Shown one piece after another: positions 48,578 to 57,857 of a stretch of 64,000 bases of DNA. Each line of letters begins with the position of its first letter. Position 1 is the stretch's first letter. The notes beneath the pieces are model-generated. The model did no database searches. It saw nothing but the letters and a program-made list of their open reading frames with translations, and was not told the DNA's origin. Made by a program: the position numbers and the translations under genes. Source of the DNA: Alcanivorax sp. DSM 26293 (GTDB lineage Bacteria; Pseudomonadota; Gammaproteobacteria; Pseudomonadales; Alcanivoracaceae); contig NZ_FNUM01000005.1 in assembly GCF_900107995.1 (NCBI RefSeq), forward strand, positions 1 through 64,000, read 5' to 3'.

Positions 48578-50374
48578 ATGCCGGATTACAAGGCTCCCCT
48601 GCGCGATATGCGCTTTGTGCTGAATGAAGTCCTGGACATCGATGGCCATTACCAGGGCCTCGGTCTGGAAGAGGTCAACAGCGAACTGCTGAACGCCTTC
48701 CTGGAAGAGGGCGCCAAGTTTGCCGAGAACGAGCTGGCTCCCCTGAACCGTTCCGGTGATGAGGAAGGCTGTGGTTTCGACAACGGTGTGGTGACTACGC
48801 CGAAAGGCTTCAAGGAAGCCTACGCCAAGTACGTGGAAGGCGGCTGGCCGGCCATGGGCGGCGACCCGGAATTCGGCGGCCAGGGCCTGCCCGGTTCCGC
48901 CGGTATCGCCATCAGCGAAATGACCGGTACCGCCAACTGGTCCTGGAGCATGTACCCGGGTCTGTCCCACGGTGCCGTAGCGACCATCGAAGAGCACGGT
49001 ACCGACGAGCAGAAACAGGCCTACCTGCCGAAACTGACCAGCGGTGAGTGGACGGGCACCATGTGTCTGACCGAGCCCCATTGTGGTTCCGACCTGGGCA
49101 TCCTGAAGACCAAGGCCGAGCCCAACGCGGACGGCTCCTTCAATATTACCGGTACCAAGATTTTTATTTCCGCCGGTGAGCACGACATGGCCGAGAACAT
49201 CGTCCATATCGTACTGGCCCGTCTGCCTGACGCGCCCAAGGGCACCAAGGGTATCTCCCTGTTCATCGTGCCCAAGTTCATGACCGACGGTAACGGCGGC
49301 GTTGGCGAGCGCAACACCGTGACCTGTGGTTCCATCGAACACAAGATGGGCATCAAGGCCTCCGCCACCTGTGTGATGAACTTTGACGGTGCAAAAGGCT
49401 ACCTGATCGGCCCGGAGAACAAGGGTCTGAACTGCATGTTCACCTTCATGAACTTCGCTCGTCTGGGTACCGCTATCCAGGGTGTGGCTCACGCCGAGTT
49501 GGGTTTCCAGGGTGGTCTGACCTACGCCAAGGACCGTCTGGCCATGCGCAGCCTGTCCGGCCCGAAAAACCCGGAAGGCCCGGCAGATCCCATTATCGTT
49601 CACCCGGACGTGCGTCGCATGCTGCTCACCTCCAAGGCGTTCGCCGAGGGTGGTCGTGCCCTGGTTTACCTGTGTGCCCAGCTGGGCGACAAGGTGAAGC
49701 TGGAGAAAGACGAAGCCGCCCGTAAGGAAGCGGATGAACTGATGGCGCTGCTGACCCCGATCGCCAAGGCGTTCGTGACCGAAGCGGGTCTGGAAGCGGC
49801 CAACCACGGTGTGCAGATCTACGGTGGTCACGGCTTTATCCGTGAGTGGGGCATGGAGCAAAACGTGCGTGATGCCCGTATCTCCACCCTGTACGAAGGC
49901 ACCACCGGTATCCAGGCGCTGGATCTGCTGGGCCGTAAGGTGATGATGACCCAGGGTCAGGCCCTGCGTAACTTCACCAAGATCGTACACAAGTTCTGCG
50001 AGAGCAATGCCGACAATGCCGACCTGAAGGAACTGCTGGAGCCCCTGGCTGGCTACAACAAGGAATGGGGCGAGCTGACCCAGGCCATTGGCATGCAGGC
50101 CATGCAGAACCCGGATTATGTTGGTGCCGCGTCCGTGGACTACCTGATGTACTCCGGCTACGTGACCCTGGCGTACCTGTGGGCGCGCATGGCAGCCGTG
50201 GCGCACGCCGCACTGGAATCCGGTGCCGGTGACGAGGACTTCTACAAGGCCAAGATCAGCACGGCCAAGTTCTACTTCAAGCGCATCCTGCCGAGAGCGG
50301 CGGGTCACAAGGGCTCCATCGAAGGCGGCCTGGACTGCCTGATGGAACTGGACGCGGAACACTTCGCGTTCTGA
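48578..50374 (+). CDS. Acyl-CoA dehydrogenase, FadE/DmdC-like, 598 residues
   Basis: A long-form acyl-CoA dehydrogenase with an N-terminal helical extension (MPDYKAPLRDMRFVLNEVLD), the FAD-binding segment TGTMCLTEPHCGSDLGILKT, and the catalytic Glu in YEGTTGIQALDLLGRKVMMT. Enzymes of this length handle medium- to long-chain acyl-CoA in beta-oxidation, or related substrates such as methylmercaptopropionyl-CoA. The ATG at 48578 has GGGAGA upstream. Two PsrA-type boxes upstream support fatty-acid induction. A close paralogue starts at 52644. It is followed by a strong terminator. Confidence 0.92.
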   Translation: MPDYKAPLRDMRFVLNEVLDIDGHYQGLGLEEVNSELLNAFLEEGAKFAENELAPLNRSGDEEGCGFDNGVVTTPKGFKEAYAKYVEGGWPAMGGDPEFGGQGLPGSAGIAISEMTGTANWSWSMYPGLSHGAVATIEEHGTDEQKQAYLPKLTSGEWTGTMCLTEPHCGSDLGILKTKAEPNADGSFNITGTKIFISAGEHDMAENIVHIVLARLPDAPKGTKGISLFIVPKFMTDGNGGVGERNTVTCGSIEHKMGIKASATCVMNFDGAKGYLIGPENKGLNCMFTFMNFARLGTAIQGVAHAELGFQGGLTYAKDRLAMRSLSGPKNPEGPADPIIVHPDVRRMLLTSKAFAEGGRALVYLCAQLGDKVKLEKDEAARKEADELMALLTPIAKAFVTEAGLEAANHGVQIYGGHGFIREWGMEQNVRDARISTLYEGTTGIQALDLLGRKVMMTQGQALRNFTKIVHKFCESNADNADLKELLEPLAGYNKEWGELTQAIGMQAMQNPDYVGAASVDYLMYSGYVTLAYLWARMAAVAHAALESGAGDEDFYKAKISTAKFYFKRILPRAAGHKGSIEGGLDCLMELDAEHFAF

Positions 50375-50392
50375 TCCGGCGTTGATGCCAGT

Positions 50393-50427
50393 AAAAAAAC
50401 CCGCCCTCATCCGGCGGGTTTTTTTTT
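50393..50427 (+). terminator. Intrinsic terminator after acyl-CoA dehydrogenase gene 1
   Basis: AAAAAACCCGCC, loop CTCATCC and GGCGGGTTTTTTTTT: a clean stem followed by nine T, about 20 nt after the stop codon. Confidence 0.95.
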
Positions 50428-50508
50428 GACGGTAGGGGAGCGGACACCATAGCGGGCATTTTTCGCTATAGTGTCGGCACAAAAATATGACAGGGATGGG
50501 GGATATCC

Positions 50509-51987
50509 ATGAAGAAGTTGATTGCACTGGTTCTGGTGCTGGTTGTGGCGTGGCTGGGGGCCACGTTCTATGTGGGCATGCGTGCGGAGACACTGTTTCG
50601 CGAGGAGGTCGCAGGTCTGGAAGTGATTCCGGGGCAGCGGGATATCATCGTTGATGTGTTCAGTTATGAGCGCGGGCTATTCCGCGCCAGCGCGGTGACT
50701 TGCCTGATCATTCAGGGTGAGATGGCGTCAACGGCCAACCTGGGTGCCATGTCGGGAAAAATCTGTTCTCTCAGCACGATTCACCACGGCCCCTTCGCCT
50801 GGACCGATGACGGTCTGTTTGTGGGCATTGCCGCCAGCGAGGAAGTGCTGGATTTGAGCGAGTTGCCTGCGGAAATGACGGCCATGGTGAGCGAGATTTT
50901 CCAGGGCAAGCCCCCGGTGACGGGTTATAGCCGCTATGGCTTTGACGGCAGCCTGACCATGAAAGTGGCGGTGGCGCCGGTAAACCTGGATTCGCCCATG
51001 GGTAAGGTGGTCCTTGAAGAGCTGCAGCTGGACGTGTTGCGGCCGACGGCGGGGGACTACCCGGTCAATGCCTACCTGTCACTGCAGGGGCTGGATGTGT
51101 CGTCACCGAAAATGGGGTTTGCAGTGGATTCGCTGACCGGGTCGGTGGATGTGATTGCCATGTTGGGCGGAGAATTGCCGCTGGCAAATATCAATTTTAC
51201 CGGCAAGCAGCTGCGCTGGTCCCAGGGTCAGCAGCCGATGCTGGCGTTTGATCTGACCCTGCAGGGCACCACCAAGGACCACGGTGACACCCTGAGTGGC
51301 GACAGTCGGCTGTGGCTGGACCAGGTGGCCGGTCCCATGGTGCCGCTGCCCATGGACAGCGCCTATCTGGGCATGGAGTATGCCGGCCTGGACAAGCAGG
51401 CCCTGGTCAGGGTGCATGCCCTCAATCGGGAAATGGATGAAATCCAGACCCGGGCCCTGATGGGCGCCCTGTCCGGAAACGGAGAGCAGGCTGACATGGA
51501 GCAGCAGATGATGCGTATGCAGAGTCTGCTGGAGGAGATGACGCAGGTAGCCGCTGAGCAACTGCTGCGCCCCGGGGATAGTGAACTGGCATTGCAGATG
51601 CTGGTGGATGACCAGGGGGAGCGGCAGCTCACCCTGGACAGCAAGGCCCGTTACCTGGGAGTCGAGGGTGGCAACCTGCCCACCCTGGAACTGATGGCCC
51701 TGAGTGAAGAGCAGTTCCAGCAGATGCTGGATATTCAGGTGCACCTGGACATGCACCAGGGGATGGTGCCGCCGCCCTATGCCGACCGCCTGGTGGCCCT
51801 TGCCGAGCAGGGCGTTGTGGAGCGACAAGGCGAGCGCTGGCGTAGTGTGATCAATGTCGGTAACGGGGTCCTGAGTCTCAACGGTCAGCCCGTGAGCCGG
51901 ACCCAACTGCAGGCACGGGTGCAGGCCATCTCCGCTCCTGACAGTGACCCGCAGGCCGAGGAAACCGAGACCCTCCAGGTCGATTGA
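50509..51987 (+). CDS. DUF945 (YdgA-like) protein
   Basis: A 492-residue protein anchored or exported by an N-terminal hydrophobic segment (KLIALVLVLVVAWLGATFYV). The rest is a beta-rich array typical of DUF945/YdgA (IIVDVFSYERGLFRASAVTC, LSTIHHGPFAW, then many strands). The family is periplasmic, of unclear role, and distantly AsmA-like. The ATG at 50509 follows GGGGGAT. It forms its own unit between two terminators. The end (TQLQARVQAISAP) is common in the family. Confidence 0.8.
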   Translation: MKKLIALVLVLVVAWLGATFYVGMRAETLFREEVAGLEVIPGQRDIIVDVFSYERGLFRASAVTCLIIQGEMASTANLGAMSGKICSLSTIHHGPFAWTDDGLFVGIAASEEVLDLSELPAEMTAMVSEIFQGKPPVTGYSRYGFDGSLTMKVAVAPVNLDSPMGKVVLEELQLDVLRPTAGDYPVNAYLSLQGLDVSSPKMGFAVDSLTGSVDVIAMLGGELPLANINFTGKQLRWSQGQQPMLAFDLTLQGTTKDHGDTLSGDSRLWLDQVAGPMVPLPMDSAYLGMEYAGLDKQALVRVHALNREMDEIQTRALMGALSGNGEQADMEQQMMRMQSLLEEMTQVAAEQLLRPGDSELALQMLVDDQGERQLTLDSKARYLGVEGGNLPTLELMALSEEQFQQMLDIQVHLDMHQGMVPPPYADRLVALAEQGVVERQGERWRSVINVGNGVLSLNGQPVSRTQLQARVQAISAPDSDPQAEETETLQVD

Positions 51988-51992
51988 CCCGC

Positions 51993-52016
51993 AAAACCCG
52001 CCGTCTGGCGGGTTTT
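51993..52016 (+). terminator. Intrinsic terminator after the DUF945 gene
   Basis: AAAACCCGCC, loop GTCT, GGCGGGTTTT, followed by further T. The stem is nearly the same as that of the terminator at 50393. Confidence 0.93.
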
Positions 52017-52086
52017 TTATTCCCCGTAAAATCGGGCATGCTGTAATTATTCTCTCGCGGGTCCATTGCCTTCTAGGAGGGGAGAC

Positions 52087-52458
52087 ATGGGGACAGTCAG
52101 AGTGCTGTGCTGGCGCTCACTAGCGATGCTGTTTGTGCTACTGGGAATGATCGGTGTGGTCGTTCCGGGCATGCCCACCGTGGTCTTCCTGCTGCTGGCG
52201 GCATGGGCCGGGAGTCACGGCTGGCCACAGCTCGAGCGCTGGCTGGTACAGCATCCCCGTCACGGGGGGCATATCCGTCAATGGCGCGAACACGGTGCCA
52301 TTCCCCGCCGCGCCAAGTGTGCAGCGTCCACCATGATGCTCATCAGCATTGCCCTGATCAGTCTGTCATCGGCGCCTGATTACGTGAAAATCGGCGTGCC
52401 ACTGCTGCTTTGCGGGGTGTTGCTGTGGATGTGGCGCCGGCCGGAGCCGATTGAATAG
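52087..52458 (+). CDS. YbaN/DUF454 inner-membrane protein
   Basis: A 123-residue membrane protein with the DUF454 pattern: a first span (SLAMLFVLLGMIGVVVPGMP, then TVVFLLLAAWAGSHG), the phrase LERWLVQHPRHGGHIRQWRE and two C-terminal spans. The ATG at 52087 has GGAGGGGAGAC upstream. The function of YbaN-like proteins is unknown; in some organisms they are linked with iron or haem genes. Here it stands alone before the second acyl-CoA dehydrogenase gene. Confidence 0.88.
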   Translation: MGTVRVLCWRSLAMLFVLLGMIGVVVPGMPTVVFLLLAAWAGSHGWPQLERWLVQHPRHGGHIRQWREHGAIPRRAKCAASTMMLISIALISLSSAPDYVKIGVPLLLCGVLLWMWRRPEPIE

Positions 52459-52565
52459 GCCAGGGGTATTGCCGATACCGAACGACGCTGTCCGATGCTC
52501 ACAAACCGTGTCTTCTCCCTCTTACTTCCACTCGCTGCGTGATTGACGCGTGAGGCCATGAACGG

Positions 52566-52616
52566 CGGGTCACAAATAACCCTGTTACCCGGCGCCCTGG
52601 CTGCCTAAAATTTGCG
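52566..52616 (+). promoter_or_regulatory. Shared upstream motif pair of acyl-CoA dehydrogenase gene 2
   Basis: CGGGTCACAAATA (52566-52578) and CCTAAAATTTGCG (52604-52616, with the -10-like TAAAAT). The order and spacing match those upstream of the first paralogue. No PsrA-type palindrome was seen here. Confidence 0.6.
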
Positions 52617-52643
52617 CCCTGCCAACTTTCAGGAGATGTGCAA

Positions 52644-54419
52644 ATGGCGACCTATAAAGCGCCCCTCGAGGACATGCGTTTTGTTCTCAACGATGTGTTC
52701 AAAGCGGATCAGCTGTGGGCTTCCATGCCTGCCACCGCCGAGGTAACCCGCGACCTGTCCGACGCCATTCTGGAAGAAGCGGGCAAGATGACCGAAGGCC
52801 TGTTGTTTCCGTTGAACCGCAATGGTGATGAGCAGGGTTGTACCTGGAATGACGGGGATGTGACCACCCCGGACGGGTTCAAGGACGCGTTCAAAACCTT
52901 TGCCGAAAATGGCTGGAGTGCGTTCTCCGGTAATCCGGAATTCGGTGGCCAGGGCATGCCCAAATCCTTGGCGGTGCTGTTCGAGGAAATGATGCACAGC
53001 GCCTGCTCGTCTTTCGCCCTGTATCCTGCGCTGACCAGCGGTGCCTGCCTGGCCATCGATGCCCACGCCAGCCAGGAACTGAAAGAGCAGTATCTGCCCA
53101 AGCTGTACAGCGGTGAGTGGAGCGGCACCATGTGCCTCACCGAGCCTCACTCCGGCACGGATCTGGGGATCCTGCGTACCAAGGCTGAGCCCAACGACGA
53201 CGGTTCCTTCAACATCACCGGTACCAAGATCTTTATCACCGGTGGTGAGCACGACATGACCAGCAATCATGTTCACCTGGTGCTGGCGAAACTGCCGGAC
53301 GCCCCGGCCGGTTCCAAGGGTATTTCCCTGTTCCTGGTGCCCAAGTTCCTGCCCGACGCGGACAACAACGCGGGCGAGCGTAATGGCGCTACTTGTGGCT
53401 CCATTGAGCACAAGATGGGCATCAAGGGCTCCGCTACCTGTGTCATGAACTTCGACAGCGCCAAGGGCTGGATCATTGGCGAGCCCAATCAGGGGCTGGC
53501 GTGCATGTTCACCATGATGAACTACGAGCGTCTGTCCATCGGCCTGCAGGGTCTGGGCCTGGGTGAAGTGAGCTACCAGAGCGCCGTGGACTACGCCCGC
53601 GAGCGCCTGCAGGGCCGCAGCGCCACCGGCGCAAAAAATCCCAACGGCCCGGCGGACCCGATCATTGTTCACGGTGACGTTCGGCGCATGCTGATGAACA
53701 TGCGTGCCATCAATGAGGGTGGCCGTGCCCTGGCTGCCTACGTGGGCATGCAGTTGGACACCGCCAAGTTCAGCGACGATGCGGACGCCAAGAAAAAGGC
53801 GGAAGACCGGGTTGCGCTGCTGACTCCGGTAGCCAAGGCTTTCTTCACCGATCGCGGTCTGGATACCACCATCACCGGTCAGCAGGTTTTCGGTGGCCAC
53901 GGTTATATCCGTGAGTGGGGCATGGAGCAGTTCGTGCGCGACTGCCGTATTTCCCAGATCTACGAAGGCACCAACGGCATCCAGGCGCTGGACCTGGCGG
54001 GCCGGAAAGTGGCCCGTAATGGCGGCAAATCCGTGGAAGCCTTCCTGGCGGATGCCCAGGCCTGGGTTGAAGAAAACAGCGGTAACGGCCAGCTGGCTGC
54101 GATCAGCAACGAGCTGCAGGCGGCACTGACCCTGCTCAAGGACGCCACCGACGAGCTGCTGTCCCAGGCGGCTAACAACCCGGACGCGATCAGCGCTGCC
54201 GCCGTGGAGTATCTGGACCTGTTCGGTTACGTGCTCTACGCCTGGCTGTGGGCACAGATGCTGGCGGCCACCGACGGTCGGGATGACGACTTCGCTAAGG
54301 CCAAGCGTATTACCTGCCAGTACTACTTCCAGCGCATCCTGCCCAAGGCCCATGCCCTGTTCGCCCAGATCAAGAGTGGCGCGGATACCATGATGGGTCT
54401 GGACGGCGAGTGGTTCTGA
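52644..54419 (+). CDS. Acyl-CoA dehydrogenase, FadE/DmdC-like, 591 residues
   Basis: A paralogue of the dehydrogenase at 48578, alike along the whole length: N-terminal extension (MATYKAPLEDMRFVLNDVFK), FAD segment GTMCLTEPHSGTDLGILRTK and the catalytic Glu in YEGTNGIQALDLAGRKVARN. The ATG at 52644 follows AGGAG by about 8 nt. It catalyses the first dehydrogenation of an acyl-CoA, probably with a chain-length range different from that of its neighbour. The pair arose by duplication, with DUF945 and DUF454 genes now between them. A composite terminator element lies downstream. Confidence 0.92.
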   Translation: MATYKAPLEDMRFVLNDVFKADQLWASMPATAEVTRDLSDAILEEAGKMTEGLLFPLNRNGDEQGCTWNDGDVTTPDGFKDAFKTFAENGWSAFSGNPEFGGQGMPKSLAVLFEEMMHSACSSFALYPALTSGACLAIDAHASQELKEQYLPKLYSGEWSGTMCLTEPHSGTDLGILRTKAEPNDDGSFNITGTKIFITGGEHDMTSNHVHLVLAKLPDAPAGSKGISLFLVPKFLPDADNNAGERNGATCGSIEHKMGIKGSATCVMNFDSAKGWIIGEPNQGLACMFTMMNYERLSIGLQGLGLGEVSYQSAVDYARERLQGRSATGAKNPNGPADPIIVHGDVRRMLMNMRAINEGGRALAAYVGMQLDTAKFSDDADAKKKAEDRVALLTPVAKAFFTDRGLDTTITGQQVFGGHGYIREWGMEQFVRDCRISQIYEGTNGIQALDLAGRKVARNGGKSVEAFLADAQAWVEENSGNGQLAAISNELQAALTLLKDATDELLSQAANNPDAISAAAVEYLDLFGYVLYAWLWAQMLAATDGRDDDFAKAKRITCQYYFQRILPKAHALFAQIKSGADTMMGLDGEWF

Positions 54420-54420
54420 G

Positions 54421-54575
54421 TGAAAAGTTGAAAGTGCAACGTTAAAACGCGGGAGAGGTTATCCCGTACTGAAAACCAAGAGGCCGCGCCCAGTACCTGT
54501 GCGCGGCCTCTTGTGTTTAGTGAAACCAGTGCGTTTTTCCGCGGTTCAACTTTACACCGTTGACGTTCAACGGCC
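54421..54575. repeat. Composite convergent-junction element 3
   Basis: The left flank has AAAGTTGAAAGTGCAACGTT (54425-54444). The right flank has GTTCAACTTTACACCGTTGA (about 54544), an imperfect inverse. In the centre lies the terminator 54477-54513. The layout is that of the elements at 10142 and 16982, with less conserved arms. Confidence 0.55.
54477..54513. terminator. GC-rich hairpin terminator between convergent genes
   Basis: CAAGAGGCCGCGC at 54477-54489 pairs perfectly with GCGCGGCCTCTTG at 54501-54513 around an 11-nt loop. Its stem is the same word as at 17045-17081. TGTTTAGT follows. Confidence 0.75.
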
Positions 54576-54576
54576 T

Positions 54577-55212
54577 CTACGGAAACTGCATATTCAATGG
54601 AGAGCTTGCTTCCAGTGATTCCGCCCGGTTCGGTTCATCGATAAAGGGGTTGCGGTTGCCCTGAACCTGTTCGATCACGTTGTTGCGGCGACGTTCCTCG
54701 TCATCCACCGGGTCATCCCGATTCCAGCGCTGGTACATTTCCAGCGTTCCCAGCAAGGGGATGTCGTAGCGGTCGTACAGATAGAGCATGGCCCTGGCCA
54801 CATCGCCCTTGGCGGACCGGGGTGGCTCGAAAACCTGAAAGGCCTGTTTATAGCCGCATTGGGAGTCGGTTGCTGTGGTGGCAGGCAGATCACCCAGCAG
54901 GGTTCGGCGCCGGTCCAGTTCGGCGCGGCGGGTTACCGGGAACAGGCTGTGGCGATCCCGTGTTGCATTGGCGAACTGCTGGTTGCTCTGGCAAAGGCGG
55001 CTGGTGCGGCAGCCAAAGTGTTGAGCCAGTCGGCGTTCATCATAGATATGTTCAACAGAGACCCGATCCCCGGGCTGAAACGCTTCCTGGCAATAAAGCG
55101 TCTTGCCGCCATTGGCATACACCTGTTGCAGGAATTGTTGTTCAGGTGAATCGCCATAGCTGGCGGCTACTGGCAAGAAAAATGCCAATAGGACCAGTGA
55201 AAACTTGTTCAT
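54577..55212 (-). CDS. Endonuclease I (EndA-type)
   Basis: A 211-residue secreted nuclease with a signal peptide (MNKFSLVLLAFFLPVAASYG). The family features are the region VEHIYDERRLAQHFGC containing a catalytic His, the NATRDRHSLFPVTRRAELDR stretch (the HNL-like part is NATRDRHSL here) and KGDVARAMLYLYDRY. It is a periplasmic or extracellular nuclease acting on DNA, perhaps for nutrient use. Some active-site residues differ from E. coli EndA, which has EHVVP where this reads EHIYD, so specificity may differ. The ATG at 55212 is the family start. Confidence 0.85.
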   Translation of the reverse strand: MNKFSLVLLAFFLPVAASYGDSPEQQFLQQVYANGGKTLYCQEAFQPGDRVSVEHIYDERRLAQHFGCRTSRLCQSNQQFANATRDRHSLFPVTRRAELDRRRTLLGDLPATTATDSQCGYKQAFQVFEPPRSAKGDVARAMLYLYDRYDIPLLGTLEMYQRWNRDDPVDDEERRRNNVIEQVQGNRNPFIDEPNRAESLEASSPLNMQFP

Positions 55213-55318
55213 ATTGTGAGTCCCGTCACATGTCTTCTCTTGCCATCTTAGCCCCCAAAGGCAGAGTGACAGCTAACTACAATGTATACCGGGGAGATGG
55301 AAGGTGCCAATGGTCGGA

Positions 55319-55930
55319 CTAGCGGTTGTCTAACAAGAGCGCCACGCAATCGCCAATATGTGCGTCAATCGCACTGTCTGGCGGCATTCGCTCCGGGGAT
55401 AAAAGCGCGCACAGCTGGAACTCGGCTTTCACCATACCCAGGAACTGACGGGCAGTGTGCGGGGTGGGCAGTGAGGCGGGTAATTGCCCCTGTCGTTGCA
55501 GGTGATCCAGATATTTCTCCAGCTCATTGAGCAACAACGCCGGGCCCGCCAGATACGCGCTGCGAGCCAGTTCCGGAAAGGCCGGTGCCTGGGTGATCAA
55601 CAGTCGGTACAACTCCAGGTTGACCGGTTCCAGCAACGCAAACACGAAGTTGCGGGCAAGCACGGTCAGCCCTTCCCGCGCCGGCATCCCGGTGACATCG
55701 ATGGCGCGGACGTCCTCAACCAGCTTGTCGGTGTGATAGCGAATCACCGCACCGAACAGCCCCTGTTTGTCACCAAAATAGTCATAGAGGCTGCGCCTGG
55801 AGCCGCCGGCCCGGGCAATGATCATGTTCAGAGTCGTGCCTTCGTAGCCATGCTGCAGGAACGTTTCCGTGGCGGCTTCGAGAATGGCTTGCTGACGCTT
55901 CTGGCCGCGCTGGCTAAGGGGTTGTTGCAT
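55319..55930 (-). CDS. TetR-family regulator, AefR-like
   Basis: A 203-residue regulator. The N-terminal helix-turn-helix reads ILEAATETFLQHGYEGTTLN, then IIARAGGSRRSLYDYFGDKQ. The C-terminal domain has the pattern of AefR-like TetR proteins (LELYRLLITQAPAFPELARS). TetR proteins usually repress neighbouring genes and respond to small molecules. It is divergent from the siderophore exporter gene, with about 230 nt between, so it may regulate that locus, or only itself. Its ATG starts at 55930. Confidence 0.87.
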   Translation of the reverse strand: MQQPLSQRGQKRQQAILEAATETFLQHGYEGTTLNMIIARAGGSRRSLYDYFGDKQGLFGAVIRYHTDKLVEDVRAIDVTGMPAREGLTVLARNFVFALLEPVNLELYRLLITQAPAFPELARSAYLAGPALLLNELEKYLDHLQRQGQLPASLPTPHTARQFLGMVKAEFQLCALLSPERMPPDSAIDAHIGDCVALLLDNR

Positions 55931-56095
55931 GAAAGGGCCGACAAGTGAACAGGGAAAAAGGGTCCGGGCACCGGGTTTTCGTCAAACGGGTCACCCTATT
56001 GTGCCCTGCGGGAGCAGGCAGGTCAGCAGTGGGTACCGGTATGTCCATGATAGCCGTCACATCCGGGCAAAGGGTCATCATTTTATGGTTGATAT

Positions 56096-56114
56096 ATAAA
56101 TAAGAATCAATATC
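56096..56114. promoter_or_regulatory. Fur-like box upstream of the siderophore operon
   Basis: AATAAGAATCAATATC at 56099-56114 matches 14 of 16 bases of the Pseudomonas-type Fur core AATGAGAATCATTATC. It lies in an AT-rich stretch (ATGGTTGATATATAAATAAG, 56085-56104) about 45 nt before the exporter start codon, where iron repression would be expected. Confidence 0.75.
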
Positions 56115-56158
56115 ATTGCGATTCGTTTTTGTATCAGCCATGGAGGCGGACCACTGTC

Positions 56159-57817
56159 ATGACCTTGCCGGGTTTGCTGTTTTCCGGTCGCAAAGCAACC
56201 TTTGTGGCTGTCGTTGTGCTCAGTGTGCTCAGTGCCTTGCTGAGTGTGGCCGTGCTGGCATTCATCAGTCAGCGATTACTGGCCGGAGGGGCGGAGCTGG
56301 GCATGGTGTTGATGCAGTTTGCCCTGCTGCTGCTGGCGTTGTTGGCCACAGCCACCGGCGCCCAGGTCACTCTCCACCGGCTGGGGCATCGCATGGTCTA
56401 TGGCCTGCGGCGCGATCTGGTGCGCCGTGTGTTGGCCACGGATATTGAGCAACTGGAAAAGGTGGGGGGGCCGCCTCTGCTGGCGGCACTCAGTACCGAT
56501 ACCCGTAATCTCACTATCGCTTTTGTGCATCTGCCCGAGCTGGTTTACGGCGCCGCGCTCAGTGTGGCGGCTCTGAGCTGGCTGGCCTGGCTGTCGCCGG
56601 CCCTGTTTGCCGTCACCGTGGTATGGCTGGTGGCGACCGCAGGGATGGGCATCTGGCTGGTGGGGCGGATCAACTTTCATGTGGGCAAGGTACGGGAGGG
56701 TGATGATCACCTGTACCAGGATTACCAGGCCATGATTGACGGGCGCAAGGAGCTGGCCCTGAACCGCGCCCGGGCGGCGCGTTTCTACCAGGAAGAGTTT
56801 GACGATCACGCCCGTGCCTACCGTGACCACGTCACCCGCGCGGATATTTTCAATGGCGTGGCCGGCAATATGGCCAATGTGCTGATGCTGGCCCTGATCG
56901 GCGTGCTGTTCTATCTGGCGTCCGGGCTGGGCTGGGCCAGCGCCAATACCGCTTCGGTTTTTGCGCTCACCATTCTGCTGTTGCGCACCCCCCTGATTGG
57001 CGCTGTGGCCGCATTGCCCACCCTGCTGGCGGCGCGAGTGTCCCTGAAAAAGCTTGCCGGGTTGCAGTTGGTAGAAGGGAATACCGACTTTGCGCCGAAG
57101 GGGGAGTCACTGGCCGGCTTCAAGCAGTTGTCACTGAAGGGCGCCTGCTACCGTTATCCGGATCAGGATGGCGTGGCCGGATTTGAGGTCGGTCCGCTGG
57201 ACCTGACCGTAAAGCGGGGTGAGCTGATTTTTGTCCAGGGGGGCAACGGCAGTGGCAAGAGCACCTTTGCGCGGCTGCTGACCGGTCTCTATCGCCCCCT
57301 GCAGGGTACCTTGAGCGTGGATGGCCAGCCCATTACCGAAGACAACCGGGTCGCTTATCGACAGCTTTTTTCCTCGGTCTTTACTGACTTCTACCTGTTC
57401 AATCGCCTGTTGCAGGGTGACGGCGCCGAGGTGCGCGTCGACGAGGTGGACGACTGGCTGAAGACCCTGGGTATGCAGCACAAGGTGCGCCAGGCGGATG
57501 GGCGGCTCAGTGACATCCGGTTCTCCCAGGGGCAGCGCAAGCGGCTGGCGTTGCTGATGGCGGTCATGGAGCAGCGCGACTGTCTGTTACTGGATGAATG
57601 GGCGGCGGATCAGGACCCGCAGTTCCGGCAGTTTTTCTACCACGCGTTATTGCCGCGTCTGCAGGCACAGGGCAAAACCATTATTGCCATCACCCACGAC
57701 GATCATTACTTCGACCGGGCGGATCGGCTGTTGAAAATGGACGCCGGCCAGCTCATCGAGCTGGACGGTCAGTCCGCCAGACACAGCGTGCACGCCCTCC
57801 GTGAAGCCGGGGCCTGA
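56159..57817 (+). CDS. PvdE/SyrD-type cyclic-peptide ABC exporter
   Basis: A 552-residue fused ABC transporter: a membrane domain with about six spans (residues 1-300) and an ATPase domain. Walker A is QGGNGSGKSTFARLL (about residue 361), the signature is FSQGQRKRL, and Walker B is CLLLDEWAADQDP. The overall form fits the PvdE/SyrD family, which exports siderophore peptides to the periplasm. The ATG at 56159 has GGAGGCGG ten bases upstream. It is first in an operon with mbtH and an NRPS gene, behind a Fur-like box. Confidence 0.92.
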   Translation: MTLPGLLFSGRKATFVAVVVLSVLSALLSVAVLAFISQRLLAGGAELGMVLMQFALLLLALLATATGAQVTLHRLGHRMVYGLRRDLVRRVLATDIEQLEKVGGPPLLAALSTDTRNLTIAFVHLPELVYGAALSVAALSWLAWLSPALFAVTVVWLVATAGMGIWLVGRINFHVGKVREGDDHLYQDYQAMIDGRKELALNRARAARFYQEEFDDHARAYRDHVTRADIFNGVAGNMANVLMLALIGVLFYLASGLGWASANTASVFALTILLLRTPLIGAVAALPTLLAARVSLKKLAGLQLVEGNTDFAPKGESLAGFKQLSLKGACYRYPDQDGVAGFEVGPLDLTVKRGELIFVQGGNGSGKSTFARLLTGLYRPLQGTLSVDGQPITEDNRVAYRQLFSSVFTDFYLFNRLLQGDGAEVRVDEVDDWLKTLGMQHKVRQADGRLSDIRFSQGQRKRLALLMAVMEQRDCLLLDEWAADQDPQFRQFFYHALLPRLQAQGKTIIAITHDDHYFDRADRLLKMDAGQLIELDGQSARHSVHALREAGA

Positions 57818-57857
57818 CTCCCGGCGCAACGGATCATGCCGACAAGGCGAGGAAACC

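Noticed and set aside
48563-50593. A 676-codon minus-strand open frame (and a similar one at 52629-54353).
   Set aside because: Both lie opposite acyl-CoA dehydrogenase genes with complete family motifs. Their products are His/Gln/Gly-rich without domains; strong codon bias leaves such antisense frames open.
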